This document shows positions 45,597 through 56,137 of a stretch of 64,000 nt of DNA, piece after piece (the stretch's first letter is position 1; each line of letters starts with the position of its first letter). The stretch comes from Oscillospiraceae bacterium. Its GTDB lineage: Bacteria; Bacillota; Clostridia; Oscillospirales; CAG-272. The notes beneath the pieces are model-generated. The model did not search any database and had not been told where the DNA came from. It worked only from the letters and a program-made list of their open reading frames with translations. Where the stretch lies: NCBI GenBank assembly GCA_015065455.1, contig SVQI01000003.1, forward strand, positions 81,463 to 145,462, written 5' to 3'. A program made the position numbers and the translations under genes.

Positions 45597-46523
45597 ATGA
45601 TTTACAATAACGTACTGGAAGCTATGGGACATACTCCGATCATAAGATTAAACCACATGGGTGATAAAGACGGAGCAGAGATCCTTGTAAAATACGAAGG
45701 TTTAAACGTAGGCGGATCTATCAAAACAAGAACTGCTTATAATATGATCCTTGAAGCTGAAAAACAGGGTATATTGAATGAGAATTCGATAATAGTTGAA
45801 CCCACCAGCGGAAATCAGGGCATTGGTCTTGCTTTGGTAGGCGCTGTAAAAAAATACCGCACTATAATAATTATGCCCGACTCGGTAAGCGAGGAGAGAA
45901 AGAAGCTTGTTGAGCATTACGGAGCTGAGGTGATTACAGTTCACGATGCAGGAAATATAGGCGCTTGTATCCAAGAGTGTCTTGACACTGCGCTTGAGAT
46001 GGCTAAAAAAGATAAAAATGTGTTTATTCCTCAGCAGTTCGAAAATCCTGCTAATCCTATGGTACATAAGCATTTTACCGCGCTTGAGATACTTGAGCAG
46101 GTAGCAGGACCTATACATGGCTTTTGTTCAGGCATCGGTACGGGCGGCACCATTACAGGTATTGGCGAAACATTAAAGGCTTTAAATCCTGATATAGAAA
46201 TTTGGGCTGTTGAACCTGAGAACGCGGCAATTCTGGCGGGTGGAACAATTGGAACTCATTTGCAGATGGGAATAGGTGACGGTCTTATTCCTGATGTATT
46301 GAATACACAGATTTATAACGATATTTGTGTAATTACTGATGAAGAAGCGATACAAACCGCAAAGGATCTCGCAACTTATGAAGGTCTTATGTGCGGTATC
46401 TCGAGTGGAACAAACGTTGCCGCAGCAATAAAACTTGCAAAAAAACTTGGTAAAGGGAAAACAGTGGTAACAGTTCTTCCTGATACAGCAGAAAGATATT
46501 TCTCAACACCGCTTTTTAGTTGA
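45597..46523 (+). CDS. cysK: Cysteine synthase (O-acetylserine sulfhydrylase)
   Basis: PLP enzyme making cysteine from O-acetylserine and sulfide. 308 residues. PLP lysine K43 in GGSIKTR (most relatives have VKDR), substrate loop PTSGNQGIG (TSGNTG in most), phosphate cup GIGTGGTITG, GISSGTN and a C-terminal FSTPLF. No serine acetyltransferase is adjacent. AAAGAGG precedes the ATG. Small active-site changes leave a related beta-replacement role possible. Confidence 0.92.
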   Translation: MIYNNVLEAMGHTPIIRLNHMGDKDGAEILVKYEGLNVGGSIKTRTAYNMILEAEKQGILNENSIIVEPTSGNQGIGLALVGAVKKYRTIIIMPDSVSEERKKLVEHYGAEVITVHDAGNIGACIQECLDTALEMAKKDKNVFIPQQFENPANPMVHKHFTALEILEQVAGPIHGFCSGIGTGGTITGIGETLKALNPDIEIWAVEPENAAILAGGTIGTHLQMGIGDGLIPDVLNTQIYNDICVITDEEAIQTAKDLATYEGLMCGISSGTNVAAAIKLAKKLGKGKTVVTVLPDTAERYFSTPLFS

Positions 46524-46540
46524 CTTAAACACATAAAATA

Positions 46541-46577
46541 CCCCTCATTACCTTTTATGGTAACGAGGGGCTTTATT
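46541..46577. terminator. Bidirectional terminator between cysK and ispE
   Basis: CCCCTCATTACC / GGTAACGAGGGG with a 6-base loop, flanked by A-rich and T-rich ends between convergent genes. Confidence 0.85.
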
Positions 46578-46583
46578 ATTTAA

Positions 46584-47444
46584 TTACAGTTCTACAGGTG
46601 TGCACAAATGAGCATCTGCGCCATAAATCTTTAAGGATTTAAGTGCTTTTTCTGCATCGTCTTTTGTCTTAAATATACCAAATACAGAAGGTCCGCTCCC
46701 GCTCATCATAGAACATACTGCCGAAAAGGAATTAAGTATATCCTTTTGTTCATTTACTTTTGGTCTTATGGGACAAACCACAGATTCAAAAGCGTTGAAT
46801 ATACAATTCTTGATTTCTTCAAGATCTCCTTTTTTCAGAGCGTCTACAACTTCATCGCTTTTTCTGAAGTTGTATTTTTGGTTTAGTCTTAAATTATCAA
46901 TCTCTTTGTAGGCAAAGGGGGTAGATACTCCTTCCCCTGATTTTGATATAACAATATAACAATCAGGCAATGCAGGGCAGGGGGTAAAAATATTTCCTAT
47001 ACCTTTTGTGACGTAGCATCCGCGCATAATGCAGAAGGGCACGTCAGCGCCTATTTTAGCTCCTAATTCACAAAGGGTGTCAATGTCTATGTTTGTATTA
47101 TAAATAGAATTAAGACCCATCAGAACAGCCGCAGCATTGGTACTACCGCCTGCAAGACCTGCGGATATCGGAATATTTTTTTGTATGTGAATTTTTGCTC
47201 CTGATTTAATACCGCTAAAATCAAAAAATAACTTTGCCGATTTGTATGCAATATTATTTTCATCATTTGGCAGTCCTGCTGAATTTGTCAGTATAAGCTC
47301 ATCGTTTTTAGAAATGCTTACAACATCACAAAGAGAAACAGAATGCATAACACTGTCAATATCGTGATAGGAGTCGGGCCTTTTTTCGCAAACCTCTAAA
47401 AATAGATTTATTTTAGCATATGCGTTTACGGTAATAGAATCCAT
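46584..47444 (-). CDS. ispE: 4-diphosphocytidyl-2-C-methyl-D-erythritol kinase
   Basis: GHMP-family kinase of the MEP isoprenoid pathway. 286 residues. AYAKINLFLEV at the N-terminus, ATP loop PISAGLAGGSTNAAA and C-terminal MMSGSGPSVFGIF. Last gene of the secA-led run, 13 bases after nadB. It indicates the organism uses the non-mevalonate route. Confidence 0.95.
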   Translation of the reverse strand: MDSITVNAYAKINLFLEVCEKRPDSYHDIDSVMHSVSLCDVVSISKNDELILTNSAGLPNDENNIAYKSAKLFFDFSGIKSGAKIHIQKNIPISAGLAGGSTNAAAVLMGLNSIYNTNIDIDTLCELGAKIGADVPFCIMRGCYVTKGIGNIFTPCPALPDCYIVISKSGEGVSTPFAYKEIDNLRLNQKYNFRKSDEVVDALKKGDLEEIKNCIFNAFESVVCPIRPKVNEQKDILNSFSAVCSMMSGSGPSVFGIFKTKDDAEKALKSLKIYGADAHLCTPVEL

Positions 47445-47457
47445 ATTTCCTCGCAGT

Positions 47458-49008
47458 TTATATATTTTCTTCAGGAACGATATAATGTGCTCCGATGCTT
47501 TCTTTTCTGCCGAGCGCGTGAGTTATGATAAGCTGTGCAACCTCAACTAAGCTATAAAGCTCATATTGTTTAGGTGTTGAGAAGTGCTTGGTTTTGATTT
47601 CATCAAATATATCGTCAATAAGCTCTTTAGCCTCAGTGAGTCCGGAAACCGTTCTGACAGCACTTACTTTTTCGGTCATTGTACGACGTATAAGAGCTTC
47701 GTATTCTTCGATTTTTTTATCAGTAAGGGATTCTGTATTATGGTCTGACGTTACGGGTAATACGTATTTATCTGTCTTTCTGTTAGCTTTATTTATATCA
47801 AGAGCTGCACGTCTACCAAAAACAAGACATTCAAGCATTGAGTTACTTGCAAGTCTGTTACCGCCATGAATGCCTGTCCATGCAACTTCGCCACAGGCAT
47901 ACAGACCTTCAATACTTGTCATTCCGTCAATGTTAGTCTTAATACCACCCATAAGATAATGCTGAGCGGGGCGTACGGGTATATTTTCATAGGGAACATT
48001 GATTCCAACTTCGCGACAAACTTTAAAAATAGTGGGGAATCTATGTGAGAAAAACTCTTCTGTCATTGATGAGACGTCAAGGTATACGTTTGATTCGCCC
48101 GATTTCGCAAGTTCTTTCAAAATGCCTCTTGTTACTATGTCACGGGGGGCAAGTTCGCCAAGCTCATGCTGGTTTGTCATAAATCTTTCGCCCTTTGAAT
48201 TTTTGAGTTTTCCACCCTCTCCTCGTACAGCCTCGGAAATAAGGAACAGATTTTCGCTTTTTTCTGTATTTCCGACGAGTGTTGTGGGGTGGAACTGAAC
48301 CATTTCCATATTTACAATAGCAGCGCCGGCACGGAATGCAGCGGCAATGCCTTCACCTACTGCGCCCTTCGGGTTGGTTGTAAGTTCATAAAGAGCACCG
48401 CAACCGCCTGTACAGAGAATAATATTGGGAGCTATAACGATTTTGGGCTTTTTATCATAAATTACAGCTCCAACAGCCTTTCCGTTATCTGTAATAATAT
48501 CCACAAGATATGTATCAAAGAGTACGTCTATGTTTTCTTTCGTAAGAGCAATCTGACCAAGTCTGCGGGTTGTTTCTCTACCTGTCGAGTCTCCGCCGCA
48601 GTGAACAATTCTTCTGTGAGTGTGACCGCCCTCAAGTGTAATAAGCAAATCACCTTCGGGGTTTACATCGAAGGGAACGTCCATTTCAACTAATTTTTTT
48701 ATATTTTCAGGTCCTTCTGAAACAAGAACTTTAACGGCTTCTTCGTTACAAAGACCTGCTCCCGCTCTTAAAGTATCCTGAACGTGAGATTCAAATTTGT
48801 CATCGGGCGCAATAACTGCTGCTATACCACCCTGAGCAAGATATGAATTACTGTGTTCTATGTTTGATTTTGTGATTATCAAACATTTTTTTGATTCATC
48901 AATATTAAGTCCTGAATAGAGACCTGCAATACCGCTTCCACAAATCAAAACGTCGTAGTGTAATACTTCAAGATTTTCCAGTGATTCCCCAAATAAATAA
49001 CGTCTCAT
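47458..49008 (-). CDS. nadB: L-aspartate oxidase
   Basis: FAD enzyme oxidising aspartate to iminoaspartate in de novo NAD synthesis. 516 residues. FAD loop GSGIAGLYSGL, substrate-binding GGHTHRRIVHCGGDSTGRE and GGIKTNIDGMT; C-terminal helical domain. 16 bases after nadC. Quinolinate synthase (nadA), the usual third member, is absent from this cluster. Confidence 0.95.
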   Translation of the reverse strand: MRRYLFGESLENLEVLHYDVLICGSGIAGLYSGLNIDESKKCLIITKSNIEHSNSYLAQGGIAAVIAPDDKFESHVQDTLRAGAGLCNEEAVKVLVSEGPENIKKLVEMDVPFDVNPEGDLLITLEGGHTHRRIVHCGGDSTGRETTRRLGQIALTKENIDVLFDTYLVDIITDNGKAVGAVIYDKKPKIVIAPNIILCTGGCGALYELTTNPKGAVGEGIAAAFRAGAAIVNMEMVQFHPTTLVGNTEKSENLFLISEAVRGEGGKLKNSKGERFMTNQHELGELAPRDIVTRGILKELAKSGESNVYLDVSSMTEEFFSHRFPTIFKVCREVGINVPYENIPVRPAQHYLMGGIKTNIDGMTSIEGLYACGEVAWTGIHGGNRLASNSMLECLVFGRRAALDINKANRKTDKYVLPVTSDHNTESLTDKKIEEYEALIRRTMTEKVSAVRTVSGLTEAKELIDDIFDEIKTKHFSTPKQYELYSLVEVAQLIITHALGRKESIGAHYIVPEENI

Positions 49009-49024
49009 ATTTTACTCCAATCAG

Positions 49025-49876
49025 TTATTTGTTTAAATTAAATTTAAGGCTTATGTCCATAGAGTGTACAGAATGTGTAAGAGCGCCGATGCTGATCAAA
49101 TCAACACCTGTCTTTGCAACCTTTGTCAAATCTCTTTCACCCATGTTTCCGGATGCTTCAGAAATTGCTCGTCCATTTATAATTTTAACGGCCTTTTCCA
49201 TATCTTCTTCGTTCATATTATCAAGCATAATAATATCAGCGCCCGCATTCAACGCCTCATTCAACTGCTCGAATGTTTCAATCTCAACTTCAATCTTAAG
49301 CATATGGTGGGCATTTTTTCTTGCCATTTCTACAGCCTTTGTTATAGAGCCTGCAGCTGCAATATGATTATCTTTTATAAGTACGCCGTCTGCAAGGTTA
49401 AATCTATGATTAGAGCCACCACCGACTCTTACGGCGTATTTTTCAAGAACTCTGATTCCGGGGGTAGTTTTACGTGTATCAGTAACTCTCGCGTTTGTCC
49501 CTTGAACTGCTTTTACCGCCTCTGCAGTGCGCGTTGCAATTCCCGAAAGTCTTTGCATCAAGTTAAGTCCAACTCTTTCACCGGACAAAAGTGTAACTGC
49601 CGGACCTTCGACTTCAGCTATAACAGTGCCTTTTTCTACGTAATCTCCGTCATTGTAATATGTAGTAAATTTAACTTCACCAGTTGAATCAATCAGTTGA
49701 TAAACTCTTTCTGCAATACCAACACCGCATAGAACTCCGTTTTCTTTTGCAATATATCTGCCGTGAGCGTTGTTTTCTTTAGGTATTACAGATAAAGTTG
49801 TGATATCTCCGTTGCCTAAATCTTCTTCAAGTGCATTAAGTAAAATTTTATCAAGAACAGTCTTTTCAATATACAT
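49025..49876 (-). CDS. nadC: Nicotinate-nucleotide pyrophosphorylase (quinolinate phosphoribosyltransferase)
   Basis: Turns quinolinate and PRPP into nicotinate mononucleotide. 283 residues. EDLGNGDITT, RLSGIATRTAE, DTRKTTPGIRVLEKYAVRVGGGSNHR (conserved Arg/Lys/His for quinolinate) and MLDNM are present. Follows the MATE gene by 36 bases. Confidence 0.96.
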   Translation of the reverse strand: MYIEKTVLDKILLNALEEDLGNGDITTLSVIPKENNAHGRYIAKENGVLCGVGIAERVYQLIDSTGEVKFTTYYNDGDYVEKGTVIAEVEGPAVTLLSGERVGLNLMQRLSGIATRTAEAVKAVQGTNARVTDTRKTTPGIRVLEKYAVRVGGGSNHRFNLADGVLIKDNHIAAAGSITKAVEMARKNAHHMLKIEVEIETFEQLNEALNAGADIIMLDNMNEEDMEKAVKIINGRAISEASGNMGERDLTKVAKTGVDLISIGALTHSVHSMDISLKFNLNK

Positions 49877-49912
49877 ATAATAACCTCTTTTTTTATAATT
49901 TTTATATAATAA

Positions 49913-51268
49913 TCAAACAGAAGTACTGCTGATTTTTTTGTGTAATGAAAGAAATACAAATAGTTGTATTATAAATGAAGTAAGCCACGAAATCGTATAC
50001 GATGTAAATAAACATTCGGGTGAATGCAAACTAGGAATTTGAAAAATCGTGTAAACCCAAAACAGTCGAATTCCGCACACTCCAATTATAGATATAATCA
50101 TTGGCGGAAGAGATGAACCGAGCCCTCTGAGCGCTCCCGTTGTTACGTCCATCATACCACATAGAAAATAAGGTATACAAGTGTACGTTATTCTTATTAA
50201 GCCATAGGTTATAGCAAGATCGGAGTCTGTTATGTAGATTCCGAGAAGTTGTCGTCCAAAAAGCCTTACAGTACATCCTAAAAACAATCCAACAAAAGCC
50301 ACACACCCAAGGCAAGTCCAATATATCTTTTTTACTCTATCGTGCTGTTTTGCACCTAAGTTTTGTCCAATAAAATTAACTGCAGTTTGGTGGAATGAGT
50401 TCAAACAAACATAGACAAAACCTTCCAAGTTTGAAGCAGCAGAGCTTCCCGATACAAAAATATCACCGAACGAGTTAACAGATGATTGAATAACAACGTT
50501 TGATATTGCGAATAAACTTCCTTGTATGCCTGCCGGAAGACCTATTTTGATTATTCGTAAAAGCTCGTCTTTATAAATTTTCATTTCTTTTAAAACAAGC
50601 TTGCAGGCATCTTGGCGTTTCATTAGCGCCATTACAACCAAAACAGCTGAAATTGCTTGTGATATAATAGTAGCTAACGCAACACCTGCAACGTTCATAT
50701 CAATCACAGTGACAAAAATAATATTCAATAAAACGTTTATTAAACCGGAAATTGATAAAAAAATCAAAGGACTCTTTGTGTCTCCCACGGCTCTCAATAT
50801 GGAAGAACAGAAATTATACACCATACTGAACGTACTGCCGCAGAAAATAATTCTCATATACAGTGTAGACAACGGAAGAATATTCTCCGGCGTGTCCATC
50901 ATTTGAAGTAAAGTATTTGATAGTAGTACCCCAACTGTTGTTAAAACTACACCGCTGATTATAGCGGCAGGAACAGCGGTGTGTACTGTTCGATGTACAG
51001 TTTTTTTATTATCACAGCCTATACCGTGTGCGACGGCGACACCCGAGCCTACAGATAAACCTATAAATAAATTCAGTATCAGATTTGTTATAGAGCCTGT
51101 AGCACCAACAGCGGCAACCGATAAGCTACCACAAAACCTTCCGACTATGGCCAAGTCTGCAGCGTTGTAAAATACCTGCAGAAGACTTGTTAGAATGATC
51201 GGAATAGTATATCGTATTATATTTGGAAGTATCGGCCCATCAAGCATAGAAACTTTTTTTGTTTTCAT
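49913..51268 (-). CDS. MATE-family efflux transporter
   Basis: 451 residues from the ATG at 51268; the SD is weak (CAGGT). About 12 hydrophobic helices in two related halves with typical MATE starts (LDGPILPNIIRYTIPIILTSLLQVFYNAADLAIVGRF). Such transporters export drugs, metabolites or flavins in exchange for Na+ or H+. Sits inside the secA-nad transcript, 19 bases after the upstream membrane protein. Substrate unknown. Confidence 0.92.
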   Translation of the reverse strand: MKTKKVSMLDGPILPNIIRYTIPIILTSLLQVFYNAADLAIVGRFCGSLSVAAVGATGSITNLILNLFIGLSVGSGVAVAHGIGCDNKKTVHRTVHTAVPAAIISGVVLTTVGVLLSNTLLQMMDTPENILPLSTLYMRIIFCGSTFSMVYNFCSSILRAVGDTKSPLIFLSISGLINVLLNIIFVTVIDMNVAGVALATIISQAISAVLVVMALMKRQDACKLVLKEMKIYKDELLRIIKIGLPAGIQGSLFAISNVVIQSSVNSFGDIFVSGSSAASNLEGFVYVCLNSFHQTAVNFIGQNLGAKQHDRVKKIYWTCLGCVAFVGLFLGCTVRLFGRQLLGIYITDSDLAITYGLIRITYTCIPYFLCGMMDVTTGALRGLGSSLPPMIISIIGVCGIRLFWVYTIFQIPSLHSPECLFTSYTISWLTSFIIQLFVFLSLHKKISSTSV

Positions 51269-51287
51269 AAGATATACCTGTAAAAGA

Positions 51288-52598
51288 TTATAAATATTTA
51301 TATTCAACAGTTTCGTTTATTGATGTTAAAAGTTTTGAGAGGTATATATACCATATAAAATTGAATGCATAGTCGAATAACATAAACTGCGCAAAATCAT
51401 ATAATAAAACAATTCTGATTATGCCTGAAACGCAACAGATAATACCGAGAATTAAACAAATATTATTCAACTTTATCATATATTTTTGCATTTGTGAATT
51501 AAAACGCGAAATAGATTTCAACTCATTAATTGATGTTCCCGAATGTTTTATTATTATCTCTTTTAGTGTTTTAAACAGAGCAACAAACACTATGATACAG
51601 GATATATATTTGATTGCATTAGCTACAGTATGAATCATAAATAATTCATACGCTTCAAAATTGTTCCAAATATATACAGCAGGAAACTTTACTGCAAAAT
51701 AACATAATGTCCCCCATGAAATTGCCGAAAAAACAGTGTAAATTACAGAAGTAATCAATAAAAGTTTTGTGTTGCAGTATTTTTTTAGGAATATAGAGAT
51801 AAATACGATAAACAAACCGCTTAAAAAGTCGGGGAGAATGTTTACTGAGTCAACAAAAACATCAAAAGCAAATATTCCACTTATCATCAAGAATGATGAA
51901 GCTAGACTCACGCTTCTTCTGATAAATAATCCTTCGTTTGGAAGGACGGTTGTCCTGTATTGTTCATCAAGGTGAGAAATAAGCTTTGTATCGTTTTTTA
52001 TGCCTTTAAAATATCTTAAAGCGTAATATAACCAAACTACTCCGATAATTCCTGTAACTAATAAATTAATAACAACCAAAAGTGTTCTGTAATCCGAAAG
52101 GTAAAAACCTCTGCCCGACGTTACATTGTTTGAATACTCCGGTGTTGAAATATATGAAAAATCGGCAAGCAAGGGAAGTGCAGACTTTACAAAAATAAAA
52201 ATTGAGGTCAGAGTGGAAAATTCACTTTGGTTTAGAAACAATACAGAAGATTCCGTTCTGTTTCCAAGGTATAAAAAACCGTCAAGAAGCGCTTTGAACG
52301 CGGGCAATACGTATATAAGCTCAAGAACAAAAAAGACAAAAGAGAAAATCGTTAAAAATGAACCGTTTGTATTGCCAAAATAGGGAGCTGTAAACATTAG
52401 GACAAACTTTGCTAAATAAACATAAAGCGCTTTTTTGAAGGCATTTTTTGCTATCATAAGCCCGGGAGTTAAATCAGCCAATTTATATAAGCCTCTCATT
52501 ATAAGAATACATCCTATAAAATCAGGCATTAGGTCAATAATACTAAGGTTCGGCAAAAAGAAGAATACAAATCCTGCAATCAAATATGAAATTCCCAT
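51288..52598 (-). CDS. Polytopic membrane protein with internal repeat, function unknown
   Basis: 436 residues, about 10 hydrophobic segments, not recognised. The N-terminus (GISYLIAGFVFFFLPNLSI then IDLMPDFIGCILIMRGLYKL) resembles both an internal segment (about 240-265, VDSVNILPDFLSGLFIVF) and the N-terminus of the preceding 202-residue protein, suggesting an ancestral duplication. The gap to that gene is 2 bases, so the two are coupled. Possibly a two-component membrane complex; role unknown. Confidence 0.8.
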   Translation of the reverse strand: MGISYLIAGFVFFFLPNLSIIDLMPDFIGCILIMRGLYKLADLTPGLMIAKNAFKKALYVYLAKFVLMFTAPYFGNTNGSFLTIFSFVFFVLELIYVLPAFKALLDGFLYLGNRTESSVLFLNQSEFSTLTSIFIFVKSALPLLADFSYISTPEYSNNVTSGRGFYLSDYRTLLVVINLLVTGIIGVVWLYYALRYFKGIKNDTKLISHLDEQYRTTVLPNEGLFIRRSVSLASSFLMISGIFAFDVFVDSVNILPDFLSGLFIVFISIFLKKYCNTKLLLITSVIYTVFSAISWGTLCYFAVKFPAVYIWNNFEAYELFMIHTVANAIKYISCIIVFVALFKTLKEIIIKHSGTSINELKSISRFNSQMQKYMIKLNNICLILGIICCVSGIIRIVLLYDFAQFMLFDYAFNFIWYIYLSKLLTSINETVEYKYL

Positions 52599-52600
52599 AT

Positions 52601-53209
52601 TTAATCCTCCTTAGCCTTATTTTTTTTGTTTTGCTTTTCGGGCATATCTTCATCGCCTTCCTTGCATATCCACATATAACATGAGAACAAAAGGGAAGCG
52701 TTTAGTATCATCCAGATATATCCCAATAAATATATTATTAAACCAAATGCAAATTTTTCAATAAGGTAATTCTCGAGTGTTTGTATTCCGGGAAAGGGAG
52801 TTTCAAAAAACAAAATTGCAAAATAGTATAAAAGGCATATAACCAGATTTCTCTGTGCTTTCGCCTGTATGCTTGTCATTTCAGTGCTTGTTGCAATTTT
52901 GTATACGGAAACGAGCAGCATTACATTATACACAAGCAAAAATGCTGTATATATATAATTCCATATTGATAGAAATACAACTTTTACTCCAAAGTAATTA
53001 ATTAATTGCAGAGTAAGAGTAAGTGTCGAAACGGGCAAGAGGAGTAATACGTATTTCTTCAGATTATTAAAACCACAGCCGTATTCAGAAAGAGTTCTGA
53101 GACCTAAATATGCAATTATAAAACCAATGATATCGATTGTTATATCAAGCCCTTTATACGGGAAACTAAATAAAAACAGATATCCAAGAAATAAATAACC
53201 AAATCCCAT
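52601..53209 (-). CDS. Membrane protein related to the adjacent 436-residue protein, function unknown
   Basis: 202 residues, about six hydrophobic segments and a charged tail (EKQNKKNKAKED). N-terminus GFGYLFLGYLFLFSFPYKG then IDIIGFIIAYLGLRTLSEY matches the pattern of the next protein. AGGTG precedes the ATG, 24 bases after secA. No family recognised. Confidence 0.8.
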   Translation of the reverse strand: MGFGYLFLGYLFLFSFPYKGLDITIDIIGFIIAYLGLRTLSEYGCGFNNLKKYVLLLLPVSTLTLTLQLINYFGVKVVFLSIWNYIYTAFLLVYNVMLLVSVYKIATSTEMTSIQAKAQRNLVICLLYYFAILFFETPFPGIQTLENYLIEKFAFGLIIYLLGYIWMILNASLLFSCYMWICKEGDEDMPEKQNKKNKAKED

Positions 53210-53233
53210 TTTTACACCTAAATACAGAGCTTA

Positions 53234-55981
53234 TTATTCTGCTATGCTGTCGTTAGCTCCGCAACATTTTTTGTATTTCTTTCCACTGCCGCAAGGACAG
53301 GGGTCATTTCTTCCAACCTTAACGTCTTTCTTTACGGGCTTCTTTTGTGTTTTTCCTTCAGCACCCACAAAGCCCGCATTTGTAACTTTGGCTACAGCCT
53401 CGCGCTTAATTTCCTGAGGTCTTGGCACAACAGAAAGTACGGCTCTTGCTGTATCCTCACAAATAGAAGCGATCATATCATCAAACATTTCTCCGCCTTG
53501 GATTTGATATTCTTTCAAAGGATCGCGTTGTGCATACGCGGAAAGTCCAACACTTCCTTTGAGATCATCCATAGCATCAATGTGATCCATCCAACGCCTA
53601 TCAACACTCCGCAACAAAAGAACGCGTTCAATTTCTCTCATTTGTTCTTCGCCAAACATTTTTTCTTTTTCTGCATAAAGCAAATATGCCTTTTGTTCCA
53701 GTTGTTCTTTTATATCTGATGGAGTAACGTTGCTAAGTTCTTCGTTTGAAAATCTGAAATCATCTTTAGAACACAGACTTCCAAAGAAATAATTTCTTAT
53801 TTCATCAAAATTCCATTCTTCAGGATTATCTCCTTGGAGTGATGCATCAACTGCATTGTTTATAATACCTGAGATCATATTACGTATCTTTTCTTTTATA
53901 TCAAGACCGTCGAGAACTTCACCGCGCTGTTTATAAATAACAGATCTTTGTTGATTCATAACGTCGTCGTATGTTAATACGTTTTTACGACGCGCAAAGT
54001 TTTGTGCTTCAAGTCTCTTTTGAGCAGATTCTATTGAATTAGAAATGATTTTTACATCGATAGGCTGATCGTCTTCAAGTCCAAGTCTGTCAACCATATC
54101 TATGATTCTATCACTTCCAAACAAACGCATAAGATCATCTTCAAAGGAAATAAAGAATCTTGACTCACCGGGGTCTCCCTGTCTTCCCGAACGACCGCGC
54201 AACTGGTTATCAATTCGTCTGCTTTCGTGTCTTTCGGTTCCGATTATAAACAAACCACCTGCTTCGCAAACTTGTTTTGCGAGCGGAGCGATTTCTTTTT
54301 TGTGTTTTTCAAAAAGTTCTCTGAAAACTTTTCTTGCTTCAAGAATTTCCTGACTTACTGATACAGAAGAGCCTACGGCAAGACCGATAGTATCATCATC
54401 GTATCCCATTTTCGACATATCTTGTTTTGCCAAAAACTCAGGGTTACCGCCAAGCATAATATCTGTACCACGACCTGCCATATTTGTAGAGATGGTTACT
54501 CTTCCGGGCATACCTGCACCAGCAACAATCTCCGCTTCTTTTTCGTGATATTTTGCATTCAGGACTGTGTGGGGAATACCTTCGCGTTTAAGTCTTTTTG
54601 ACAATTCTTCGGATTTATCAACAGATACAGTACCTACAAGTACAGGCTGTCCTTTTTCGTGACATTCTATAACCTGTTTAACAATAGCGTCGTATTTTCC
54701 TTTGGTATTCTTATATACAACATCGTTATGATCAATTCTGATCATAGGTTTGTTTGTAGGAATAACAACAACGTCAAGGTTGTATATTTCACGGAATTCG
54801 ACCTCTTCTGTTTGTGCAGTACCGGTCATACCCGAGAGTTTTTTATACAATCTGAAATAGTTCTGGAACGTAATTGTAGCAAGAGTCTTATTTTCTTTCT
54901 GTATCTGCACGTGTTCTTTGGCTTCGATTGCCTGATGTAAGCCGTCAGAATATCTTCTACCGAACATAAGTCTACCGGTAAATGAGTCAACTATTATAAC
55001 CTGACCGTCTTTTAAAACGTAATCAACGTCTCTTTTCATCGTGCCGTGAGCCTTGACTGCCTGGTTGATGTAGTGTGCAAGCTCAGAATTTTCAGGATCA
55101 GATAAATTCTCTATACCAAAGAACTTTTCGGCTTTTTCAACACCCGATGCAGTAAGTACGGTTGATTTTGCTTTTTCATCAACAATGTAGTCAGCATCAA
55201 CATCGTCGGTACTTTCTTTTTGGTCTATTTCCTTTATTCTGAATTCGCGCATACTCCTTACGAGTTTATCAGCGCGGTCGTACATATCAGTGGATTTTTC
55301 TCCCTCTCCCGATATGATAAGAGGTGTTCTTGCTTCGTCTATGAGAATAGAGTCAACTTCGTCAATTATTGCAAAAGCATGACCCCTCTGTGTCATATGG
55401 TTTTTGTATACAACCATATTATCACGGAGATAGTCAAATCCAAATTCGTTGTTTGTTCCGTACGTTATATCACAAGCGTAAGCTTCCTGTTTTTCTGCTT
55501 TGGACTGATCGTGACAAATGAGACCTGTTGTCAGACCAAGAAATCCGTAAACTCTACCCATCTCTTCTGCGCCAAGTCTTGCCAGGTATTCATTTACGGT
55601 GACAATATGTACACCGTTACCTGCAAGGGCATTAAGATAAGCGGGAAGGGTAGCAACAAGGGTTTTACCTTCGCCGGTCTTCATTTCAGCAATTCTGCCT
55701 TGGTGCAGTATTATACCACCCATAAGCTGAACTCTAAACGGTCTTTTACCTAAAACACGATCTGCAGCTTCTCTGACCAAAGCGAAAGCATCAACTAAAA
55801 TATCGTCAAGGGTTTCACCGTTTTGGAGTCTGTTTTTTAACTTGTCGGTTGTTTCTCTGAGTTCTTCGTCTGATTTAGAAGAGTATTCAGATTCAAGCGC
55901 ATCTATTTTGTCAACGATAGAAATAATAGGTTTCAACTGCCTATCACTGTATGTTCCGAAAATCTTATTAAATATACTCAT
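53234..55981 (-). CDS. secA: Preprotein translocase ATPase SecA
   Basis: Drives protein export through SecYEG. 915 residues. NBD1 Walker A TGEGKT (102-107), [19 protein letters not shown], preprotein cross-linking and helical wing domains, and a C-terminal zinc-binding SEC-C tail ([16 protein letters not shown], near 892-907). Has its own promoter and heads a run of seven minus-strand genes ending at ispE. Confidence 0.97.
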   Translation of the reverse strand: MSIFNKIFGTYSDRQLKPIISIVDKIDALESEYSSKSDEELRETTDKLKNRLQNGETLDDILVDAFALVREAADRVLGKRPFRVQLMGGIILHQGRIAEMKTGEGKTLVATLPAYLNALAGNGVHIVTVNEYLARLGAEEMGRVYGFLGLTTGLICHDQSKAEKQEAYACDITYGTNNEFGFDYLRDNMVVYKNHMTQRGHAFAIIDEVDSILIDEARTPLIISGEGEKSTDMYDRADKLVRSMREFRIKEIDQKESTDDVDADYIVDEKAKSTVLTASGVEKAEKFFGIENLSDPENSELAHYINQAVKAHGTMKRDVDYVLKDGQVIIVDSFTGRLMFGRRYSDGLHQAIEAKEHVQIQKENKTLATITFQNYFRLYKKLSGMTGTAQTEEVEFREIYNLDVVVIPTNKPMIRIDHNDVVYKNTKGKYDAIVKQVIECHEKGQPVLVGTVSVDKSEELSKRLKREGIPHTVLNAKYHEKEAEIVAGAGMPGRVTISTNMAGRGTDIMLGGNPEFLAKQDMSKMGYDDDTIGLAVGSSVSVSQEILEARKVFRELFEKHKKEIAPLAKQVCEAGGLFIIGTERHESRRIDNQLRGRSGRQGDPGESRFFISFEDDLMRLFGSDRIIDMVDRLGLEDDQPIDVKIISNSIESAQKRLEAQNFARRKNVLTYDDVMNQQRSVIYKQRGEVLDGLDIKEKIRNMISGIINNAVDASLQGDNPEEWNFDEIRNYFFGSLCSKDDFRFSNEELSNVTPSDIKEQLEQKAYLLYAEKEKMFGEEQMREIERVLLLRSVDRRWMDHIDAMDDLKGSVGLSAYAQRDPLKEYQIQGGEMFDDMIASICEDTARAVLSVVPRPQEIKREAVAKVTNAGFVGAEGKTQKKPVKKDVKVGRNDPCPCGSGKKYKKCCGANDSIAE

Positions 55982-56025
55982 ATCTTTTCCTCGTCGTTTG
56001 TCTATTAATACAATAATACTATTAT

Positions 56026-56054
56026 ATTATACTAATATAATAGGCAAAAATCAA
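56026..56054 (-). promoter_or_regulatory. Promoter of the secA-led operon
   Basis: Minus strand TTGATT (56049-56054), 17 bases, TATAAT (56026-56031); the very AT-rich stretch offers alternative -10 boxes. Confidence 0.7.
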
Positions 56055-56084
56055 GTAATAATTTCTAACTAAATCAATAATTAA

Positions 56085-56128
56085 CATAAAAATTACAGCA
56101 TATATTCATAAAAATAAATATATGCTGT
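56085..56128 (-). terminator. Terminator after radA
   Basis: Minus strand ACAGCATATAT / ATATATGCTGT, 12-base loop, AATTTTT tail. Confidence 0.8.
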
Positions 56129-56137
56129 AAAATTTAT

